A DNA stretch of 22,880 nucleotides from Alphaproteobacteria bacterium (lineage in GTDB: Bacteria > Pseudomonadota > Alphaproteobacteria > RS24). Both the position numbers and the translations under genes were made by a program. The notes beneath the pieces are model-generated. The model was not told the origin of the DNA. It did no database searches and saw only the letters and a program-made list of their open reading frames with translations. Each line of letters opens with the position of its first letter. Within the stretch, counting starts at the first letter, position 1. The stretch spans positions 1-22,880 of the forward strand of contig JAAOIL010000080.1 of assembly GCA_015163825.1 (NCBI GenBank), written 5' to 3'. This document shows positions 7,713 through 14,764 of this stretch, piece after piece.

Positions 7713-8345
7713 TTAAAGTAGAGCGGTGAGGTCTGTAATGGCTTGGGTGGCGCTGGTTACTTTAATCGTTGCCATACCCAAGGCGCGCGCGGGTTTTAAG
7801 TTAATGCCGAGATCATCAAGGAAGACGCATTTTTCTGGCGCAACACCCAACTTTCTCGCCGCCAGAATATAAATCTGTGGGTCGGGTTTGCGTATGCCTA
7901 TTTTGGAACTTTCAAAGACATGTTCAAATAATGCCATAACCTCAGCCACGGCATGGGCTTTCCTTTCGCTTCGTGCCATACCCGCCCCAGCGCCTGTATT
8001 GACATTATTGGTGATACAGGCGAGGCGATAATGTTGGGCTTTTAGTTCGTGCAACAGGGCGACCATTGTCGGGCGTATATCCCCCGCCAATAATGCCAAC
8101 ACATCAGCACCCCGCACCCCATAGCCTGCCGCTTGCGCTTCTGCATAAAAGGCGGTATCAAATTCTGTCGCCGTAATCTCACTGCGCTCAAACCGCGCCC
8201 AAGCATTATTATCAGGATTGGTGGCATTGATTGTGCGGATAAAATCCTGCGGTAGATTATGCGTGCTCTCATAACGGCTAAAGGCTTCAAAAGGGCTAGA
8301 GGTGATGACCCCCCCGAAATCCCATAAAATGGCTTCAAATTTCAT
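7713..8345 (-). CDS. HAD-superfamily hydrolase (subfamily IA-like)
   Basis: Cytoplasmic haloacid-dehalogenase-fold protein of 210 residues, probably a phosphatase of unknown substrate. Motif I is LWDFGGVI (Asp9), with Gly at the D+2 position where most HAD phosphatases have their acid/base Asp. The same DFGGV form is known in ACAD10-like HAD domains. Motif II is ITNN, motif III Lys is in IRKPDPQIY, and motif IV is VFLDDLGIN. A cap region lies between motifs I and II (about 15-90). ATG 8345 fits the usual start directly before the first beta strand. The gene is convergent with the RND exporter and divergent from the next gene. The substitution suggests altered or weaker phosphatase chemistry, but this is inference. 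Confidence 0.88.
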   Translation of the reverse strand: MKFEAILWDFGGVITSSPFEAFSRYESTHNLPQDFIRTINATNPDNNAWARFERSEITATEFDTAFYAEAQAAGYGVRGADVLALLAGDIRPTMVALLHELKAQHYRLACITNNVNTGAGAGMARSERKAHAVAEVMALFEHVFESSKIGIRKPDPQIYILAARKLGVAPEKCVFLDDLGINLKPARALGMATIKVTSATQAITDLTALL

Positions 8346-8437
8346 AGTGCTTTATTTCTCTTTCCTATTTTATGGCTGTTTATTTCGTGCTAGTGTGGGC
8401 GCACCATAACATAAAATGATAGAAAATGGAGTGTGAG

Positions 8438-8962
8438 ATGGAAAAACAATTAATGCGCCTTGCCGATGCGCGGGTGATAGGCGGCTCTTTTATTGTCGCA
8501 TTTATATGTGTGTTGATTTTTGGACAAGTCGTAGAGCGGCTTGGCACAGGCATATTGGATTCCTACGACACCTATGATTATGCAGAAGTGATGCGCGTCT
8601 TTATGGTCTATGGTGAGGACGGGCGGTCTTTATATACCTATTCGGCATTGATATTGGATTCTATATTCCCGCTCGCTTATGGCACATTTTTTGCGGGGCT
8701 CTTGATGCGCTATCGTGTGCATCGCTGGGCGATTATTGCCGTCTATATATTGATATTAGGGTTGCTGGTTGATTTTGCAGAAAATACACAATTTGCTTTA
8801 TTGCTGACCGCCTATCCCGCTATCACACCAGAGGCTGTCAATATGGCAGCGACAACAACAGAACTGAAATGGCTTTTGCTGCGCCCGGTGCAGTATTTTG
8901 CGTTCGCACAAATTGCCATTGCCATCGGAATCTGGTGCACAAAAGAACTCAAAAAAATATAG
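8438..8962 (+). CDS. Four-helix integral membrane protein of unknown function
   Basis: I do not recognise a named family. The 174-residue product has four predicted membrane helices: about residues 15-31 (IGGSFIVAFICVLIFG), 68-88 (ILDSIFPLAYGTFFAGLL), 97-114 (WAIIAVYILILGLLVDF) and 145-165 (VQYFAFAQIAIAIGIW). A 35-residue extracytoplasmic loop rich in Asp/Tyr (SYDTYDYAEVMRVF) lies between helices 1 and 2. The acidic VDFAEN lies at the end of helix 3. I chose ATG 8438 because GGAG at 8428-8431 is 6 bases upstream. The in-frame ATG at 8426 would precede that site and lacks one of its own. The gene stands alone, divergent from the HAD gene, with a tandem repeat array just downstream. Confidence 0.8.
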   Translation: MEKQLMRLADARVIGGSFIVAFICVLIFGQVVERLGTGILDSYDTYDYAEVMRVFMVYGEDGRSLYTYSALILDSIFPLAYGTFFAGLLMRYRVHRWAIIAVYILILGLLVDFAENTQFALLLTAYPAITPEAVNMAATTTELKWLLLRPVQYFAFAQIAIAIGIWCTKELKKI

Positions 8963-8982
8963 AGCAAAGTCTAAATTAATTA

Positions 8983-9050
8983 AACCCCCAAAAAGCAAGA
9001 ACCCCCAATTAGCAAGAACCCCCAATTAGCAAGAACCCCCAAAAAGAAAG
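8983..9050. repeat. 17-bp intergenic tandem repeat, four units
   Basis: Units start at 8983, 9000, 9017 and 9034. Each is AACCCCC plus a 10-bp part: AAAAAGCAAG, AATTAGCAAG, AATTAGCAAG, AAAAAGAAAG. The two middle units are identical. The array ends 13 bases before the ATG of the pseudogene at 9064 and includes its GA-rich leader, so it may have altered expression of that gene. It lies in the only long gap between the membrane protein gene and the pseudogene. Confidence 0.92.
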
Positions 9051-9063
9051 AGAGATTATAATT

Positions 9064-9335
9064 ATGGTTAAAACTGCAGCATTAGATGTGGTGGTCTTTG
9101 GCGCCAGTGGTTTTACAGGCGCTTTGGTGTGCGAATATCTGGCATCGCATTATGGCACAAATATAAAATGGGCTATGGCTCCACCTCTAAAATGATTGCC
9201 GAGAGTGCTTTATGCTTGATAGAAGATTGCGCTGATTTGGCAGGTGGTATTTATACCCCCGCCGCCGCACAAGGGGTGAAACTGATTGCGCGCTTGGTGG
9301 CAAATGCCGGACTTACCTTTGAGATAGAAAACTAA
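9064..9335 (+). pseudogene. Remnant of a saccharopine-dehydrogenase-like NAD(P)-binding / trans-acting enoyl reductase family gene
   Basis: Two ends of one gene survive. From ATG 9064 the frame reads a Rossmann start, LDVVVFGASGFTGALVCEYL, and stops at a TGA after PPLK. In another frame, from about 9171 to the TAA at 9333-9335, it reads GYGSTSKMIAESALCLIE, AGGIYTPAAAQG, IARLVANAGLTFEIEN. These resemble the N- and C-termini of the saccharopine dehydrogenase-like family, which is normally near 400 residues, so roughly 300 codons are missing. The junction is at GGCTATGGC (9171-9179). That string fits both WAMAG of the N-terminal part and GYG of the C-terminal part, read in different frames, which indicates an out-of-frame deletion between two 9-bp copies. 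Family assignment is from remembered motifs. Confidence 0.82.
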
Positions 9336-10435
9336 ATAAGTTTATGCTCCAACGCCCAACGCGGGGCGGGGGCAGCCGCAGGGCCATAGCCAAGCCGCCC
9401 AAACATTTGGATTGTCTCGCCTGTATAAGCAAATGCTTTATGGATTTTTTGATAATGTGGGCGCATTTCAGGGTATTCCTGTAGGGCTTGGCTAATCGGT
9501 TGCACCGATAATCCTAAATCCGTTGCGGCAAGATTCAAGCGCAACCAGCGTCGCCCGGCTTTGATTTGGTCGGCGCGACCATTATCATCGCTTTTTACCA
9601 AAATATAAGCGGGGGTAGAAAGCAACATCGCTTTATAAATATCTATCCCTTGCGCATAAGCCGATGATTGGGGGTCCATCAATTCCTCATGGGTTATGAC
9701 ACCCGCCAGATTGAGCGTCTCCATTAACGGCCCGCCTAAATCTATGCCATCGGGTTGGGCATTGATAGAGGACTTGCCAATGCGCATCAGATCAATACTT
9801 TCTTGCAAAGTGTGCGGTGTTTGATATTCAATCAACCACGCCTCATAGCTGATGTCTTTGAGGGTCTGCACACTTTTTGCATCGGTATAGACATCGCCAT
9901 AGGCACGCATAGCAAGGGTGTGCGCATCGGATAGGGGTTTTGCCATAAAGGGTTGCTTGTTAGAGCGCCGTGCCAATATCGATTGAAACAGACGCTTATC
10001 GTTTTTCTTTTGCGCGGCTTCCTTATAAAGCGTGACTTCCGCCACATAAGAATCTCGCTCTGTCGGGAATAAACGTGTGCTGCTGTTATAACCATAATTG
10101 CCCAAAGCTAAATCCAAACACTCAAGGAAGCACCCCATACCAATGGTCAACTGCCTATCAAAAGGGTCGGTATGGGGAAGATTTTTATCTGTATCACGAT
10201 AAATGCGAATGGCATCTGTGCCGACCAATTCTGCCATCCAAGGCTGGCGGTTATGGGGGTTGGGCGCTAATATCGCATAAGATAAAGCATTGAGGCGCAC
10301 ATCATCGTAAACATCGGTTTGCATCCATGGGGCAAGGGCATGGTGTGGGGTGCGGGTGCCAAGAAATCCACCCATAGCGGCGGCAGATATAACAACCCCG
10401 CCACCAATCAATTTCAAAATATGTCGTCTTTGCAT
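9332..10435 (-). CDS. Tat-signal nitroreductase-like (Acg-family FMN-binding) oxidoreductase
   Basis: Predicted exported flavoprotein of 367 residues. The N-terminus MQRRHILKLIGGGVVISAAAMG is a twin-arginine signal with a hydrophobic core, so transport is probably as a folded cofactor-loaded protein. Nitroreductase-fold features are APNPHNRQPW (about 57-66), where the family binds the flavin, then RRSNKQPF (about 151-158) and, near the C-terminus, LNLAATDLGLSVQPISQAL and FGRLGYG. The Acg-type family binds FMN but often lacks clear nitroreductase activity, so the substrate is unknown. ATG 10435 is preceded by an AAAGGA site. It follows the tRNA-Arg gene on the same strand with only a repeat-filled 81-bp gap. 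Its stop overlaps the end of the pseudogene by 3-4 bases. Confidence 0.85.
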   Translation of the reverse strand: MQRRHILKLIGGGVVISAAAMGGFLGTRTPHHALAPWMQTDVYDDVRLNALSYAILAPNPHNRQPWMAELVGTDAIRIYRDTDKNLPHTDPFDRQLTIGMGCFLECLDLALGNYGYNSSTRLFPTERDSYVAEVTLYKEAAQKKNDKRLFQSILARRSNKQPFMAKPLSDAHTLAMRAYGDVYTDAKSVQTLKDISYEAWLIEYQTPHTLQESIDLMRIGKSSINAQPDGIDLGGPLMETLNLAGVITHEELMDPQSSAYAQGIDIYKAMLLSTPAYILVKSDDNGRADQIKAGRRWLRLNLAATDLGLSVQPISQALQEYPEMRPHYQKIHKAFAYTGETIQMFGRLGYGPAAAPAPRWALEHKLI

Positions 10436-10451
10436 AATCGTTTCCTTTTAT

Positions 10452-10516
10452 TTGGCGCACCCCCACTCTCTTATTTTCTTCGCGCCTTTATTGGCGCACC
10501 CCCATCTTCGCGCTTT

Positions 10517-10525
<9 letters not shown>
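10452..10525 (-). repeat. Three copies of the tRNA-Arg 3' end (GGTGCGCCA) after the tRNA
   Basis: On the minus strand the tRNA terminus GGTGCGCCA (inside 10516-10525) is repeated at 10491-10500 and 10452-10461. The two downstream copies are preceded by a run of G (TTGGCGCACCCCC on the plus strand at 10491-10503 and 10452-10464). The second copy makes a stem GCGCC/GGCGC (10482-10486 with 10493-10497). Spacers between copies share GCGCGAAGA. No integrase gene is nearby. Confidence 0.85.
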
Positions 10526-10593
<68 letters not shown>

Positions 10594-10602
10594 TGTATTT
10601 TT

Positions 10603-10632
10603 ACTATAGCGATAAAGCCGCCCTTGTGCCAA
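10603..10632 (-). promoter_or_regulatory. Sigma70-type promoter for tRNA-Arg
   Basis: On the minus strand, TTGGCA (10627-10632 on plus) and TATAGT (10603-10608) are separated by 18 bp, and the -10 box ends 9 bases before the tRNA 5' end at 10593. Confidence 0.55.
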
Positions 10633-10662
10633 TTTATTAACCCCCGCCCTATTTGACATTTA

Positions 10663-10688
10663 CTTTTGTGGGGCTGCTTTTGTGGGGC
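10663..10688. repeat. 14-bp-period direct repeat between tRNA-Arg and the ABC gene
   Basis: CTTTTGTGGGGC occurs at 10663-10674 and 10677-10688 with TG between. It lies in the 119-bp gap 10594-10712. Beyond this repeat and the tRNA promoter I see nothing else there. Confidence 0.85.
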
Positions 10689-10712
10689 GTGCCTTTGAAC
10701 CAACTCGCCAGA

Positions 10713-11693
10713 TTATCCAGAAGTGAGTTTCAAGAATACTGATTCTAAATGGGCGCCTTCTGTGTCTATGTCGGCAATGGTGATATTGGCGGCGGCGAGG
10801 GCGGCGAATAAATCGGCAACTTGGCAAGCGCTGGGGTTATATTCAATAGCCAGCATACCATTATCGCGCAAAGTGCATTTGATGTTTGGTATTTGCCCCG
10901 CAATTTCTCCCACAATGTCAGGTGCCTGCGTAAGAGGCGAAGCCGGGCGCACCAATAAAGTTTTATTATCAATGAGGCGCAAAAGATTATCGGTCGTGTC
11001 ATGGGCGACCACCGCCCCATGATTGATAATAGCAATCTCATCGCATAGGGCTTGCGCCTCTTCAAGGTAATGGGTGGTCAACATTATGGTGACGCCTTGC
11101 GCATTAAGTTCCAACACATAATCCCAAAGGGAACGGCGCAATTCTATATCAACCCCTGCTGTCGGTTCGTCTAGCACCAGAACAGGCGGCGCATGCACCA
11201 TCGCTTTGGCAACCAATAAGCGTCGCCGCATACCACCCGATAAAGTGCGGGTATAAACATCTGCCTTATCGCGCAAGCCCATAATGTCTAATATCTGAGT
11301 CGTGCGCCGTTCGCGCCGTGGCACACCATATAACCCCGCCTGTAAATCCAATATCTCGGCGGGGGTGAAAAAAGGATCAATGCTTAACTCTTGTGGCACA
11401 ACCCCTATAGACGCACGGGCTTGGCGGGGGTGGTCATCAATATCAAACCCCCAAATATGGGCGGTGCCCGTGTCTTTCGATACCAATCCCGCTAGTGTAT
11501 TGATGAGCGTAGATTTACCCGCCCCATTCGGTCCTAGTAATCCAAAAATAGAGCCGCGTGGCACTTGCAAAGTAACATCGCATAAGGCTTGTTTTGCCGG
11601 GCTGGTCGCTTGCGCCTTATAAGTCTTGCCAAGATTGACAACCGATAGGGCTTCATCTGGTGAAGGGGCTGGTGTGTGCGAAGTCATACTCAT
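10713..11693 (-). CDS. ABC-2-type exporter ATP-binding protein
   Basis: Cytoplasmic ATPase subunit of an ABC exporter, 326 residues; the substrate is unknown. Walker A is GPNGAGKST (about 54-62, Lys60), Q-loop VPQEL (about 100-104), signature LSGGMRRRLLVAKAM (about 151-165), Walker B VLVLDEPTAGVD (about 172-182) and H-loop TTHYLEEA (His208). A C-terminal domain of about 90 residues matches the DrrA/YadG/NodI-type extension. ATG 11693 was chosen over TTG 11768 and ATG 11735, because AGAGAG precedes it by a few bases and the residues before it are not family-like. No ABC-2 permease is adjacent: the tRNA lies downstream and divergent polA upstream, so the partner must be encoded elsewhere. Confidence 0.92.
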   Translation of the reverse strand: MSMTSHTPAPSPDEALSVVNLGKTYKAQATSPAKQALCDVTLQVPRGSIFGLLGPNGAGKSTLINTLAGLVSKDTGTAHIWGFDIDDHPRQARASIGVVPQELSIDPFFTPAEILDLQAGLYGVPRRERRTTQILDIMGLRDKADVYTRTLSGGMRRRLLVAKAMVHAPPVLVLDEPTAGVDIELRRSLWDYVLELNAQGVTIMLTTHYLEEAQALCDEIAIINHGAVVAHDTTDNLLRLIDNKTLLVRPASPLTQAPDIVGEIAGQIPNIKCTLRDNGMLAIEYNPSACQVADLFAALAAANITIADIDTEGAHLESVFLKLTSG

Positions 11694-11802
11694 TTTGTTC
11701 TCTCTAATTTTATATCGCCTATTTTGCAATCTCATGAGGAAACTACCACGTTTTATGGCAGACGCCAATTTATCTTTTGATGAAACTCTGCTAGACTGAC
11801 CT

Positions 11803-14712
11803 ATGGTAAAAAAATCGCAATTGACAAAAGACGACCATATCTATTTGGTAGATGGGTCGGGTTATATTTTTCGTGCCTATCATGCTCTGCCGCCTTTAAC
11901 CCGCAAACCCGATGGCTTGCCTGTCGGGGCAGTGGCGGGGTTTTGTAATATGCTGGCGAAATTATTGGCAGATGCCGATGCGTCCCATATTGCTATTATT
12001 TTTGATGCCGCTGGGGGTAGTTTCCGCAATGAGATATATGCAGACTACAAAGCCAATCGGGGGGCGCCGCCAGAAGATTTAGTGCCGCAATTCCCTTTGG
12101 TGCGGGTGGCGACACAAGCCTTTAATCTGCCGTGCATAGAATTAGCAGGGTATGAGGCGGATGATATTATTGCCACCTATGCGGCACAGGCGGCAGAGGG
12201 CGGGGCGCAAGTGACGATTGTGTCTTCCGATAAGGATTTGATGCAAATGGTCGGTGGCACAATCACGATGTTGGATACGATGAAGAACCGCGCCATTGGC
12301 ACCGCCGAAGTGCAAGAAAAATTTGGAGTGCTGCCTGATAGGGTTGTTGATGTGCAAGCCTTAGCGGGTGATAGCAGTGATAATGTGCCGGGGGTGCCGG
12401 GCATTGGTATTAAAACGGCGGCGGAGCTTATCAATCATTATGGTGATTTAGATACATTGCTTGCCAATGCGGGTGAGATAAAGCAGAACAAGCGTCGTGA
12501 AAATTTGCTTGAATATGCCGCCCAAGCTGAGCTGAGCCGCGAATTGGTTTATTTGAAACGCGATGTGCCCGACTTGGCGCCGATGAGTGATATGGCGTTG
12601 CGCGCGCCCGAAGGCGCAGTGTTGATAGGGTTTTTGAAAGCGATGGGGTTTAATACCATCACCACACGTATGGCAGAACGTTATGGCTTTGATGCGGATG
12701 CTTATGGTGCTGATGAAGCGTTTGCTTATAAACCGCAATCGCCAAAACTGATTGATAATAAACCCCCCAAAACAACAGGCGGATTTGAAGTCTCTTCTTT
12801 GGAACAAACATTGCCCGCTTCTTTTCCACCTTCTTTTCCGTCCTTAAAAGATGCTAATTATGAAATTGTCACCACAGAAGAAGCCTTGTCGGCATGGGTG
12901 GCGCGTGCCCATGCGGCGGGGGTGGTAGCGGTTGATACGGAAACCGATGGGCTAGATTCTATGGCGTGTCATTTGGTTGGGGTGTCGTTAGCGGTTGCGC
13001 CTATAGACGATGATGCCCCCATAAAAGATAGATGTGCGGCTTGTTATATACCGCTTGCCCATAATGGGGTGTTGGGCGAGGCGGGGCTAAACTTTGCGGA
13101 TACAAGCATTGTGCAGATTGATTGTGATAAAGCGATTGCCCTGTTAGCCCCTTTATTATGCGATGCCAGTGTGTTGAAGATTTTGCACAATGCCAAATTT
13201 GATATGGAGGTGTTGGCGCGATATGGGGCGCATATCACGCCGCTTGATGATACAATGTTGATGTCTTACACTTTATATGCGGGGGCGCATCGCCATAATA
13301 TGGATAGTCTTTCCACGCTTTATTTAGGGCACAGCCCGATCCCCATAAAAGATTTACTTGGCAAGGGTAAAAGTCAAATCACATTTGATAAAGTGCCGAT
13401 AGAAGAAGCCGCCCCCTATGCGGCGGAGGATGCCGATGTTACTTTGCGGCTTTGGCATTATTTTAGACCGCGTTTGCTGGCGGAAAAATTGATGTCTGTT
13501 TATGCCACGACCGAGCGACCGATAGTGCCCGTTGTTTGTGCGATGGAGCAAGCGGGGGTGTTGATTGATTGCCCGCATTTGGCGCGATTATCGACAGAGT
13601 TTGCCGCCAAACAAAAAACCCATGCGGCACGGATTTATGAATTGGCGGGGGAAGAGTTTAATATCGCTAGCCCGAAACAATTGGGACATATCCTATTTGA
13701 AAAATTAGGATTAGAGGGCGGCAAAAAAACACGCGGTGGCGAACAAAGCACCGATGGGGAAGTTTTAGAAACGCTTGCCCATGCCGGTTTTGAGATTGCC
13801 CGCGAAGTTGTTTTATGGCGCGGCGTTGCTAAATTGCGTTCCACCTATAGCGATGCCTTACCGACTTTCATCAATGAAAAGACCGGGCGCATACATACAT
13901 CTTATTCATTGGCGGCGACCACAACGGGGCGGTTTTCATCATCAGAGCCGAATTTGCAAAACATACCCATACGCACCAGCGATGGACGGCGCATTCGCGA
14001 AAGTTTTATTGCCGATAAAAATAATGTTTTGCTGTCCGCCGATTATAGCCAGATTGAATTGCGGGTGCTGGCGCATATGGCAGATATTGCCGCCCTTAAA
14101 TCTGCCTTTGCGGACGGGCTTGATATTCACGCTATGACCGCCTCTGAGATATTTAATGTGCCCTTGGCGGATATGACCGATGATGTGCGCCGTGCCGCGA
14201 AAGCCATCAATTTTGGTATTATTTATGGTATTTCGGCTTTTGGTTTGGCAAAGCAGTTGGATATTCCCCGCAATGAGGCGGCAGATTATATCAAATCCTA
14301 TTTTGCTAAATTCCCGGGCATTTATGATTATATGGAAAGCATTAAAGAACTGGCGCACAAATATGGCTATGTTGAAACATTGTTTGGGCGGCGTATTCAT
14401 TTGCGTGAAATAGAGTCAAAAATGGCGGCAAGGCGCGCCTTTGCTGAACGCGCTGCTATCAATGCCCCCATTCAAGGCACGGCAGCCGATATTATTCGCC
14501 GTGCTATGGTGGCTATGCCACCAGCCATAAAAGATATAGGCGAGACGCAAATGCTGATGCAGGTGCATGATGAGCTGGTTTTTGAAACCCCAGAGAAAAA
14601 TAGCAAAAAACTAGAAAAATGCGTCAAAACCACAATGGAACAGGCGTGTGCGCCGCGCTTGACCCTATCTGTGCCGCTTGTCGTGGATATAAAAATTTCT
14701 AAAAACTGGTAG
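11803..14712 (+). CDS. polA: DNA polymerase I
   Basis: Repair and Okazaki-fragment-processing polymerase, 969 residues. The N-terminal 5'-nuclease domain (about 10-290) has YLVDGSGYIFRAYHAL, GYEADDIIATYA, VSSDKDLMQMV and GDSSDNVPGVPGIG. The 3'-5' exonuclease domain (about 360-560) keeps its metal-binding motif VAVDTETDG (Asp378, Glu380), so proofreading is likely active, plus the later LHNAKFDMEVL and YAAEDADVTLRL. The polymerase domain (about 570-969) has TTGRFSSSEPNLQNIP, motif A DYSQIELR (Asp747), motif B RRAAKAINFGIIYG (Lys800) and motif C VHDE (921-924). A linker between domains 1 and 2 contains a 12-bp in-frame duplication (12817-12840, ASFP-PSFP). The gene is divergent from the ABC ATPase and convergent with pckA. 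The start at ATG 11803 lacks a strong ribosome-binding site. Confidence 0.98.
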   Translation: MVKKSQLTKDDHIYLVDGSGYIFRAYHALPPLTRKPDGLPVGAVAGFCNMLAKLLADADASHIAIIFDAAGGSFRNEIYADYKANRGAPPEDLVPQFPLVRVATQAFNLPCIELAGYEADDIIATYAAQAAEGGAQVTIVSSDKDLMQMVGGTITMLDTMKNRAIGTAEVQEKFGVLPDRVVDVQALAGDSSDNVPGVPGIGIKTAAELINHYGDLDTLLANAGEIKQNKRRENLLEYAAQAELSRELVYLKRDVPDLAPMSDMALRAPEGAVLIGFLKAMGFNTITTRMAERYGFDADAYGADEAFAYKPQSPKLIDNKPPKTTGGFEVSSLEQTLPASFPPSFPSLKDANYEIVTTEEALSAWVARAHAAGVVAVDTETDGLDSMACHLVGVSLAVAPIDDDAPIKDRCAACYIPLAHNGVLGEAGLNFADTSIVQIDCDKAIALLAPLLCDASVLKILHNAKFDMEVLARYGAHITPLDDTMLMSYTLYAGAHRHNMDSLSTLYLGHSPIPIKDLLGKGKSQITFDKVPIEEAAPYAAEDADVTLRLWHYFRPRLLAEKLMSVYATTERPIVPVVCAMEQAGVLIDCPHLARLSTEFAAKQKTHAARIYELAGEEFNIASPKQLGHILFEKLGLEGGKKTRGGEQSTDGEVLETLAHAGFEIAREVVLWRGVAKLRSTYSDALPTFINEKTGRIHTSYSLAATTTGRFSSSEPNLQNIPIRTSDGRRIRESFIADKNNVLLSADYSQIELRVLAHMADIAALKSAFADGLDIHAMTASEIFNVPLADMTDDVRRAAKAINFGIIYGISAFGLAKQLDIPRNEAADYIKSYFAKFPGIYDYMESIKELAHKYGYVETLFGRRIHLREIESKMAARRAFAERAAINAPIQGTAADIIRRAMVAMPPAIKDIGETQMLMQVHDELVFETPEKNSKKLEKCVKTTMEQACAPRLTLSVPLVVDIKISKNW
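12817..12840 (+). repeat. 12-bp in-frame duplication in polA linker
   Basis: GCTTCTTTTCCA (12817-12828) and CCTTCTTTTCCG (12829-12840) encode ASFP and PSFP. They lie in the flexible linker between the 5'-nuclease and 3'-5' exonuclease domains. Confidence 0.8.
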
Positions 14713-14726
14713 AATTATGATTTTTT

Positions 14727-14749
14727 AATAATAAGTATTACTTATTATT
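14727..14749. terminator. AT-rich perfect inverted repeat between convergent polA and pckA
   Basis: AATAATAAGT (14727-14736) and ACTTATTATT (14740-14749) form a perfect 10-bp dyad with loop ATT, flanked by T6 on the left and T-rich sequence on the right. It fills the 52-bp gap between two converging genes, so a bidirectional terminator is plausible. The stem has only one G-C pair, so it would be weak. Confidence 0.45.
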
Positions 14750-14764
14750 TGTATTTTACCATAT

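Noticed and set aside
8983..9050. CRISPR-like repeat array
   Set aside because: Head-to-tail 17-bp units with no spacers, and no cas genes in the window.
11694..11768. Longer N-terminus for the ABC ATPase (TTG 11768 or ATG 11735)
   Set aside because: The extra residues are basic and unlike the family; ATG 11693 has its own ribosome-binding site.
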